This document shows positions 57,216-64,000 of a stretch of 64,000 nt of DNA, in pieces. Under the pieces are notes generated by a model, which was not told where the DNA came from, searched no databases, and saw only the letters and a list, made by a program, of their open reading frames with translations. Numbering within the stretch: position 1 is the first letter of the stretch; every line of letters starts with the position of its first letter. The stretch comes from Paramoeba atlantica (taxonomy: Eukaryota > Discosea), in NCBI GenBank assembly GCA_977017575.1, contig CDRNVI010000012.1, positions 992,001-1,056,000 on the forward strand, in the 5' to 3' direction. The position numbers were made by a program, and so were the translations under genes.

Positions 57216-58580
57216 ATGGTGCTCTCTCGCAACTACAAGGGACGGATGAGTCCAATTAACCCACGAGAAGCTCTGCTTCGGCGCGTTCTCCTCCGTCGCA
57301 CCCACGAGACCCCGCAGTCTTGTTCACAGAACCCACCCGGCGCCAACCCCTCCGAAGTCATGTTATGGGTGAGGTCACATGTGCGTCGCCGGGAGGACAT
57401 GGCCCTTAGCGCTCTCGAGGAGAAACTTCGCCCATGGCGGGACGCGATGGAGAGCTCCACTGGAAAAGCCCTAGGCTCCCATCGCTCGCTAACCACCGAA
57501 TCCGACGGCAATCTTTTTACCCTGCGGCAGTTTCCCATGTACCCCGGGGAGTATGTCCCCGCGGGACACAAACCATTAGTCTCGCTGCGGGATGAACTCA
57601 CGAGCGATTTGTTAGCGCAGAATATTAAAACCGCCTGGCTTCAAGTCACCCAGGGGGAGTTTTTCGCCTCCCCCTCAGAGTATTACCGCAGAGTAGATGG
57701 TTTGGATGAGTCGCGATTGACGGATATCGTCGGGGCTGTGTTTCCCACTCTAGATGTTCATGAGACGCGTGCGCTGGTACGTAAAGTGTTGGAGTCGCTC
57801 TCTTCGGATGAGAATACGCCCTCGCGTGCGTTGGCACGAACCGTCACAGCGGAATCATTGGGGCTTGACGATGCCCCACAACATTACACGAATTTTCTGC
57901 AGTGGATGGGTCGTATGATGGATACCGTGGGGTTCAAAACTGAACATGCACTTTACCAATTTTGTCGTAAAAAATTCAACGCTTATGACTCCCGATTAAT
58001 GTACGAAAACTATCTCATGATAGGAAAGAACTACATGAACGCTGCACGTATTGATGGGTACAGTCACTATTATCTTATTTTGCAGGATTTCATTCGTAAA
58101 ATTACGGCTGGCGACACCAGGTCTCAGATTGGGGTCCGTATCGACCCTCCCGAGATGGATCCTCACACTGGATTAGCCGTCGGATGGGGCTATCACAGTG
58201 CACTAACGGTCATTGCACTAATGCGAGAAAACAACGCGCGTACTGGGGAGATGGTTCTTCAAGGGGAGCCCGTCGGAGAGTACTTTGATGATAAATCGTG
58301 GTGGATGGAATATTTGCTTCAACCCTTTGACGACGCTGGTGTGTGCGTGCGAGACTTTGATGTGTATTTGGCTGCGGAATTTTTCCACCCCGGTGGAGAT
58401 AAGAATAGGTTATGTCGAGCCGGTCGCATTGCCATTGCCATGGCATTAACGAAGCTAATGCCGATTACTCGGATACATATTAAGAAGGCGGGTATGCTTT
58501 CGTTCAGTAAACGGCGCAGATGGCTTCCAAAGCCCGGGAAAAAGGGGCTCAACCGCACTAGGCACTTCTACAAGCGTTAA
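57216..58580 (+). CDS. Mitochondrial ribosomal protein uS9m with long N-terminal extension
   Basis: 454 aa. The C-terminal ~130 residues match uS9: EMVLQGEPVGEYFDDKSWWM (about 342-362), LLQPF, then HPGGDKNRLCRAGRIAIAMA (cognate of GGG-x-x-GQ-x-x-A-I-R), KKAGMLSFSKRRRWLPKPGK and the end KGLNRTRHFYKR, cognate of KKARR-x-x-Q-x-S-K-R, which reaches the P-site tRNA. The first 310 residues are a helical extension absent from bacterial uS9 but normal in kinetoplastid and other mitochondrial ribosomes. An Arg-rich start could serve for import. First ATG used. Confidence 0.8.
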   Translation: MVLSRNYKGRMSPINPREALLRRVLLRRTHETPQSCSQNPPGANPSEVMLWVRSHVRRREDMALSALEEKLRPWRDAMESSTGKALGSHRSLTTESDGNLFTLRQFPMYPGEYVPAGHKPLVSLRDELTSDLLAQNIKTAWLQVTQGEFFASPSEYYRRVDGLDESRLTDIVGAVFPTLDVHETRALVRKVLESLSSDENTPSRALARTVTAESLGLDDAPQHYTNFLQWMGRMMDTVGFKTEHALYQFCRKKFNAYDSRLMYENYLMIGKNYMNAARIDGYSHYYLILQDFIRKITAGDTRSQIGVRIDPPEMDPHTGLAVGWGYHSALTVIALMRENNARTGEMVLQGEPVGEYFDDKSWWMEYLLQPFDDAGVCVRDFDVYLAAEFFHPGGDKNRLCRAGRIAIAMALTKLMPITRIHIKKAGMLSFSKRRRWLPKPGKKGLNRTRHFYKR

Positions 58581-58840
58581 GTACGCGCTATTTATGAGTC
58601 ATCTACAATTTCGGGTCATCATACACTTCTGTAGACAACTACATGGCATAAAAGGTGCAATAAAATCAATGATGAAGCGGCATAGGTATGAACTGCCTTG
58701 CAGGAGATTGTTTGCTTAAATAACTTAAGAAATATATCTTTGAAAAAATATGTTTTAGATACATATTCGTGTACATTTTTTTCGCCAGTTTCGCTTCGGG
58801 AACTCTGGGTTAAGCTTTTTTGAAGTAACGAATCCTTTGA
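58581..58840. other. Intergenic region
   Basis: AT-rich, no gene seen. Confidence 0.5.
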
Positions 58841-58850
58841 TTTTTTTCAG
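58841..58850 (+). promoter_or_regulatory. Putative trans-splice acceptor
   Basis: TTTTTTTCAG at 58841-58850 precedes the SWR1-like gene. Two short ATGs (58957 and 58962) lie between it and the coding ATG at 59003, in other frames and quickly closed, so they may act as small upstream ORFs. Confidence 0.45.
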
Positions 58851-59002
58851 GAAAAGTGTCACTTGAACTCACTTAGTCATACTAACTAGTGAGTCATACT
58901 AACTCTTGAAGTATTGATTTATTTCACTATATTTTCTCATTGACTCTCATTTTTTGATGAAATGATTTGAAAAGAGTAGCAAACTTGGAATTGGTTACGA
59001 GC

Positions 59003-61948
59003 ATGCCTGTGAGGCGAACCTGTAGAAAACGGAGCGAAGACAACAGCAAGCCGAAAGCAGAGAAGCGTCTCCGATCTGATATGGATTCATTGGATTTATC
59101 CCCGTACGTACGAGTTATTCCGTATGCTAAAACTGATGCAGTGTGCACCACTCCGGAGCTAGGAATCACGTCGTGTGAAAGTCATCAAAAAATCATCGAA
59201 AAATCTGAATCCTACTTGCGTTGCCTTTTCACGCATCCTGACACATTGCTTTACTTTCCTCCTCCCAGACCAGCAAATTTTTGGGATGACGTTTTAGAGC
59301 AAGTGTCAAAAACGGCGGAAGGCTACTTAGCGCAAATCAATGGGCAAGAAAAGATGCACTCCGCACTCTGTATATCCGCTCAGCGTCGTGTTGAGGCGTC
59401 TAAAAGGAAACCTGTGGAGCGTGCTGCTACACAGAAAAGAGCTATTAATCACGTGGCACGTAACCTGTGCGAGGCCTCTAAAGAATTCTGGGCTCCACTT
59501 CGCGCTGAGGCCCAGAAACAATGTACCAAAGCCATTAAAATAGTAAAAGAAAGGGAACTTCATGAAAGACAACTCAGGGCGCTGGAAGCTACTGAAGCGT
59601 TGGTTCGCACACGCAGTTCGCTTCACTTGGGTATGGGTAGAACGGTTCCACCCCTAAATTTACTTGAGGAAGTATCCACTGGATTGCGAGGCTATCAGAA
59701 GGTTGGTGTTGAATGGCTTATATCCTTACATGACCAATCATTAAGTGGTATATTGGCCGATGAGATGGGTTTAGGAAAGACAATACAAACCATAGCATTT
59801 TTTGCATTTCTTGCGGAGCATCGTCAAAATTGGGGACCTCACCTCGTTGTTGTTCCTATGAGCGTGCTACTAAATTGGGAGAGTGAGTTCAAACGTTGGG
59901 CTCCGTCGCTAGAGGTGCTGAGCTACTATGGAACCACTGCACGCCGAGCTCAGCTGCGAAAGGGGTGGAGCGGAGATTGGGCTGCGAACGTCGTACTAGT
60001 CTCGTACAACACTATTTTATCAGATCAAGCCCGGTTTCAGAGACGACGTTGGCGATATCTGGTTTTAGATGAAGCACATGGTATAAAAAATTGGGAGTCT
60101 CAACGTTGGCAAGTATTATTAAATTTGCATTCTGAAAATCGACTTCTTCTTACGGGAACTCCTTTGCAAAACAGCGCCATGGAATTATGGTCTTTGCTGT
60201 ATTTCCTAATGCCAGACTCTAATATATTTGATAGCCATGACGACTTTCAAGCGCTGTATGGCAGTTTGACTCCTCGTCCTGAGGAAATTCGAAGATTGCA
60301 TGACATACTACGCCCATTTATGTTACGTCGGCTGAAAAGTGACGTCGAAAAACAGCTTCCGAGGAAATTTGAAAAGGTTATTCTATGTCCATTGTCTCAG
60401 AAGCAGCGTATGATGTACAATGATTATATGCGACTTGATGAAACGAAAGAAATGCTTGCTTCGGGCAACGCTTTAGGTATTCTAGCTGTTCTAATGGGGT
60501 TACGAAAGGTATGTAATCACCCTCGTTTATTTGCAGCGAGAACAGCAGACGTTCCATACGTAATGTCGCCTTCAGTACTTGCACAATACCGTTGCTGTTG
60601 CGAAAGACTGCACGGGATGGCGAGTACGAAGGATATACTCCTTCAACTGTCATCAACAAGAAATATCCTGTATCATCCTTTGTCTTGGTTGTACCAAGAA
60701 GAAGCTCATTCTCCTCCCAAGATACCAGTTGAGAGCTATGATATTAGTAAGGTAGAGGAATTAGCATGTGAAACATTACATTTTCCTTTCACGCATCCAG
60801 AACTTGAATCATATGTTGATGAATACAAATCCCGAAAAAGGCAAGAACGGGAACTACGCTCTTTAGCATCGCTGAAACGCTCTGCTGATCACTTTCGTTT
60901 GATTAACATATGGGACGCACCTCCCCGCATGTTTTTTTCTTGCACACAAAAGGTCATGTTTGGGGATCGAAATCTTTGTAGCGTTCCCTTGATTCACGGT
61001 GATCACGACGTGGCACGCGAAATCTTCCCACTGTTAGATCAAATACCAGTTACACATAAGCGGTGCATAGCATCGAATAGTTTCGCTATGGGCTCTTCTA
61101 AAATTGTAGAAGCGGAAAAAATGAAATTTGATCCGCTGAATTGTGCACACCAATTTCGACAAGAAATTTCACGGCGACACTGCTTGGAAGACCCCGGCAC
61201 TCGTGGTTTGATTTTTGAATCAGGAAAGCTCCAGGTGCTATCAATTTTGCTGCCTCAATTGCATGCCCAAGGTCACAAATGTCTCATTTTTACACAGTTT
61301 ACCAAAGTGCTAGATATTCTTCAGGAATTTCTTACGGGTCTCACTCTTCCATATGTCCGGCTTGACGGAAAGACACCAGTCCGAGATAGGCATCGTTTAG
61401 TTACCCGCTTTAATAATAATTCACGCATTTTTGCTTTTATTCTTTCTACCCGAAGCGGAGGTCTCGGGCTAAACCTTACAGCTGCAGATACAGTTGTGTT
61501 TTATGACAGTGATTGGAATCCCACAGTCGATCTCCAAGCTCAAGACCGTTGTCACCGCATTGGACAAGCTCGAGATGTTACAATTTATCGTCTAGTCTCT
61601 GAACATACTGTGGAAGAACGTATTCTTCTTCGTGCGCGACAAAAGCGACGACTAAATCATCTAGTCTTGCGTACCGGCCGTTTCGATACCCTCGACCCTC
61701 AGGAGTGGTCCAGCGACTTTGGCGTAGAAGACAAAGACTCAGCCTCAGTGTTGGATTTCTTTCAAGACTTTCCCGGAGTTGAAGACGGGATGGAGAAAGC
61801 TGAGCGAAGAACTCACTTCGAAGACTTGCTCAGGCAAGTTGAGGACATGGAAGATCAAGATATTTCAACGTCTGCGCAAATATCTTCTCCTTTTCTCGGT
61901 GTTTTGTCACGCTACGGACTACGTTTATTGTGTGAAAATAGTTTATGA
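59003..61948 (+). CDS. SNF2-family chromatin remodeller, SWR1/SRCAP-like
   Basis: 981 aa from the first in-frame ATG. A helical HSA-like region (about 150-200, NHVARNLCEASKEFWAPL) precedes the ATPase. N-lobe: LRGYQKVGVEWLISLH, ILADEMGLGKTIQTIAFFAF (motif I), VVPMSVLLNWESEFKRW, YLVLDEAHGIKN (DEAH, about 354), LLLTGTPLQNS. Then LRPFMLRRLKSDVEKQLPRK and LASGN...VLMGLRKVCNHPRLF, as in SWR1. An insert of about 210 residues splits the lobes, as in the SWR1/INO80 class. C-lobe: CLIFTQFTKVLDILQEFL, STRSGGLGLNLTAADTVV, QAQDRCHRIGQARDVTIYRL. SWR1 complexes place H2A.Z in nucleosomes, which marks transcription starts in kinetoplastids. INO80 is less likely by motif detail. Confidence 0.87.
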   Translation: MPVRRTCRKRSEDNSKPKAEKRLRSDMDSLDLSPYVRVIPYAKTDAVCTTPELGITSCESHQKIIEKSESYLRCLFTHPDTLLYFPPPRPANFWDDVLEQVSKTAEGYLAQINGQEKMHSALCISAQRRVEASKRKPVERAATQKRAINHVARNLCEASKEFWAPLRAEAQKQCTKAIKIVKERELHERQLRALEATEALVRTRSSLHLGMGRTVPPLNLLEEVSTGLRGYQKVGVEWLISLHDQSLSGILADEMGLGKTIQTIAFFAFLAEHRQNWGPHLVVVPMSVLLNWESEFKRWAPSLEVLSYYGTTARRAQLRKGWSGDWAANVVLVSYNTILSDQARFQRRRWRYLVLDEAHGIKNWESQRWQVLLNLHSENRLLLTGTPLQNSAMELWSLLYFLMPDSNIFDSHDDFQALYGSLTPRPEEIRRLHDILRPFMLRRLKSDVEKQLPRKFEKVILCPLSQKQRMMYNDYMRLDETKEMLASGNALGILAVLMGLRKVCNHPRLFAARTADVPYVMSPSVLAQYRCCCERLHGMASTKDILLQLSSTRNILYHPLSWLYQEEAHSPPKIPVESYDISKVEELACETLHFPFTHPELESYVDEYKSRKRQERELRSLASLKRSADHFRLINIWDAPPRMFFSCTQKVMFGDRNLCSVPLIHGDHDVAREIFPLLDQIPVTHKRCIASNSFAMGSSKIVEAEKMKFDPLNCAHQFRQEISRRHCLEDPGTRGLIFESGKLQVLSILLPQLHAQGHKCLIFTQFTKVLDILQEFLTGLTLPYVRLDGKTPVRDRHRLVTRFNNNSRIFAFILSTRSGGLGLNLTAADTVVFYDSDWNPTVDLQAQDRCHRIGQARDVTIYRLVSEHTVEERILLRARQKRRLNHLVLRTGRFDTLDPQEWSSDFGVEDKDSASVLDFFQDFPGVEDGMEKAERRTHFEDLLRQVEDMEDQDISTSAQISSPFLGVLSRYGLRLLCENSL

Positions 61949-62215
61949 AAAGGCGTTGATTAAAGAAGTTCGTGCAGCCTTCATTGAACAGAGGTTTCAG
62001 TTGATATTCGCTCCGTAAAAAATCGAATGTTTTCCTCGGTTTTGCTTATTTTAAACTTCTTACTTCTGTGGGTAGTATGTTTTGCGCAGGGGCGAAAGAT
62101 GTAAAAAAAATCTCTTTATCTCTAGAGACAGCGTATGTAGAAATCTTCAAAAGTGTATTACAAGTATATTACAGGTTAAAAGGGTATTTTAGTTCATATA
62201 ATTTCGCCTTTGAGC

Positions 62216-62995
62216 ATGTCGCTTTATTGTCATTATGTGACATTCAGCGACAGCACTATCAGCCGTTCACGTTTAGGGAAAGCCAGGGCATCACTTCCGC
62301 AGGAATACAACCTCGCGCGATGCATACAAGGTATTGAGAATCCCAGAGATTCGTGGAACGTTAATACAACAGCTTGCAGTTGGGAAGGTATCGCCTGTGA
62401 TGAAAATCAGAAAGTAGACAAATTCCGTTTTTGGGGGTGGCAAATACGAGGTTATTTGGAGTGGGCTTATTTACCAGAGACGTTAAAGGTCGTGGACGTC
62501 AGTGACAATAAATTGTTGGGACCGCTGTGCATTGAACAGCTTCCACGCGCGCTGACTCGACTATCTGCTTACATTAATTTGTTGTCTGGTAGCCTTAATC
62601 TGTGCGAATTTCCTAATACAATGCTCTCTGCTTTTCTTTACAGAAATAATTTTTCAGAATCCATTGACTTACGTTGTCTCCCTCAAGGCATGCAGTGGTT
62701 ATCCATAAGGTCTAATTTTCTCACAGGAATGCTCAATTTAACTGAGTTGCCGGTCACGATGTACGACATTAACGTTTCAACCAATTTCTTTCATGGTGCA
62801 GTTACCTTAGATTGCTTACCACTCAGCATGGAACACATTGATTTGTCAAACAACCCTGATCTGACAGGAGTGTGTAATCCTTCCCTGCTACCGACGAATT
62901 TGCGTCATAAACGTGTCGGGTGGTTTCGGTTTGTTTATACTGTTGACGATACAGCCGTCCTTTTTGAGAACACTGAAATCAAAGTGGTCGAATAG
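62216..62995 (+). CDS. LRR family protein, copy 4
   Basis: 259 aa from the first in-frame ATG. Signature SRLGKARASLPQEYNLARCI, N-cap SWNVNTTACSWEGIACDENQ, then FRFWGWQIRGYLEWAYLPET and six repeats such as LPETLKVVDVSDNKLLGPLC, MQWLSIRSNFLTGMLNLTEL and MEHIDLSNNPDLTGVCNPSL. Repeat consensus and cap agree with the other three copies, but identity is moderate, so the family is old or fast-evolving. No membrane anchor. It is the last host gene before the IS30-like remnant. Function unknown. Confidence 0.8.
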   Translation: MSLYCHYVTFSDSTISRSRLGKARASLPQEYNLARCIQGIENPRDSWNVNTTACSWEGIACDENQKVDKFRFWGWQIRGYLEWAYLPETLKVVDVSDNKLLGPLCIEQLPRALTRLSAYINLLSGSLNLCEFPNTMLSAFLYRNNFSESIDLRCLPQGMQWLSIRSNFLTGMLNLTELPVTMYDINVSTNFFHGAVTLDCLPLSMEHIDLSNNPDLTGVCNPSLLPTNLRHKRVGWFRFVYTVDDTAVLFENTEIKVVE

Positions 62996-63217
62996 TTTGC
63001 AAGTATCACACAAGATTTCTAAGCGGTGAAACTTTCGGCATTGAAGTGGTGTGGTACTTACCCCCTAGTAATAGACCGGTGGATTATCATCCAGCGCACC
63101 ATTTTTTTTAGATTATCATATCCAGTGCACCAAAAGTCTATTTTTGGAAATTCGTTGCTAGTTCTATTCTATCAATATTTATATTGTATACTCTAATTGT
63201 TCTTTTCTTTATTCCTC

Positions 63218-63714
63218 ATGTCAAAATATCAGGGCCGGGCAAAGGGACAGAGTCACCATTCAAGAGATGTTTGAGGCAGGCGCAACACGGCGTGAGATCG
63301 TCACGGTAAATCCCGTAGCACCATTAGCCATGGGCTGGCCCGTAACAAGAAACGGGGTCGGCGTTACGAGGCCAGCCGCGCACACAGAGTGTCAAAGCGT
63401 CGCCTGGTAAGTAAGGGTGTGCGTCCCTGCCTTATCCGTGGGCCTGTGGAACGAGACAGAATTTTCGAACATGAAAGAGTGAATAAAAAGTTCGTTGCAA
63501 TTCATATTTTTGCGCTCCGTACCATTCATGGGAAAAGGGGGCGGTGGAAAACATGAATGGTCTAATTCATCAACACCGCAAGGCGACCGACTCATTTGAT
63601 TCTCTCAGCCTCACGGAGGTCACCAAGACAGCAAGAAAGTTGAACAAGCGGCCGAGGAAGGTTTTGTGGTGGGAATGTCCGAAGAATATCAAAAACCTGT
63701 TTGTTAAAGTTTGA
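63218..63714 (+). pseudogene. IS30-family transposase remnant
   Basis: Two coding blocks on the + strand. The first (63245-63460) in two frames gives DRVTIQEMFEAGATRREIVT and then STISHGLARNKKRGRRYEAS with RAHRVSKRRLVSKGVRP, matching the IS30 helix-turn-helix and its S-T-I-S-R-E-x-x-R-N motif. The second (63553-63714) gives NMNGLIHQHRKATDSFDSLS, then KTARKLNKRPRKVLWWECPK, matching the IS30 C-terminus (N-x-N-G-L-I-R-Q; L-N-x-R-P-R-K-x-L). The middle, with the first catalytic residues, is missing, and the first block carries a frameshift. IS30 is a bacterial family rarely reported in nuclear genomes. Confidence 0.75.
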
Positions 63715-64000
63715 AGAGTGACGTTATGTAGGTAAGTAGAAAGTAATAGTACAAAAGTAGAGTATTGAGGGAGATACGGTGAGTAACTAACTCGCTTACC
63801 AAGGTTAATTCCACGAGCCCAAAATCGGCATAAAACGAGCACAAAAACGATTTTTTCAAAATTTTAAAAACAGAGGTATGGCTCATCATCAATCTCTGTA
63901 ATTCTCCAAAAATGAAAAAAATCGAGTACAGTCCGCCGTTTTTAGAACGCTTTTACCGAAAACGAGACTCGGAATGCGGCTCAGAAACGGACATTTCAAA
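63715..64000. other. Spacer after the IS30-like remnant
   Basis: No gene seen. ATTGAGGGAGATAC at 63764-63777 repeats 54668-54681, and its core occurs in the arms of the fold-back at 55047. It may mark an element end. Confidence 0.45.

Noticed and set aside
63218-63714. Bacterial contamination
   Set aside because: The remnant is frameshifted and deleted and lies in eukaryotic-type flank with a repeat motif shared with 54.7 kb; read depth would settle it.

Overview
The window looks like a protist chromosome, most likely a kinetoplastid (Euglenozoa). About 23 host genes plus four LRR genes all lie on the + strand over 62 kb. No host gene shows an intron, and many starts follow a pyrimidine tract and an AG within a few to ~150 nt, as expected for polycistronic transcription with spliced-leader trans-splicing. 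A short lysine-rich histone H1-like tail, a cap 2'-O-methyltransferase and SOD-like, uL15-like and uS9-like mitochondrial ribosomal proteins fit the same group. A prokinetoplastid or Perkinsela-like organism is possible, but the sequence alone does not prove it.

Layout. 1-11 kb: H1-like tail, an unknown gene, V-ATPase subunit e, LRR copy 1, ADO/PCO-type thiol dioxygenase, an unknown gene, an RRM protein, a PhyH-like dioxygenase with a poly-Asn insert, a basic putative mitochondrial protein and the cap methyltransferase. 11-13 kb: gene-free DNA with a fold-back element, a perfect hairpin and a Tc1-like terminus. 13-15 kb: a UBA/PUB protein and LRR copy 2. 15.6-22 kb: a mobile-element graveyard (LINE 3' end, PRiA4_ORF3 fragment, Merlin remnant, a coiled-coil transposon ORF, a Tc1-like deletion derivative and a Ulp1-bearing TIR element). 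22-43 kb: a dense host block (uL15m-like, TRF4-like poly(A) polymerase, two tandem coiled-coil giants, AP-4 mu-like, a DnaJ protein, a small zinc protein, UGPase, an SR protein and an SOD-fold mitoribosomal protein). 43-55 kb: a second element cluster (coiled-coil/DDE element, Tc1, LRR copy 3, a CRE/R2-like LINE with target duplications, a second DDE remnant, a 31-bp minisatellite, another Tc1 and a gag-like zinc-knuckle ORF inside 42-bp inverted repeats). 55-64 kb: DEAD-box helicase, uS9m, SWR1-like ATPase, LRR copy 4 and an IS30-like transposase remnant.

Functional themes are mitochondrial translation and proteostasis, RNA processing (cap methylation, poly(A) addition, SR/RRM proteins, helicase), chromatin (H1-like, SWR1-like) and vesicle traffic or acidification (AP-4, V-ATPase). 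The least explained items are the dispersed LRR family, the coiled-coil/DDE transposon family, the IS30-like remnant, and three GC-rich genes whose coding strand switches from C-rich to G-rich part way along.
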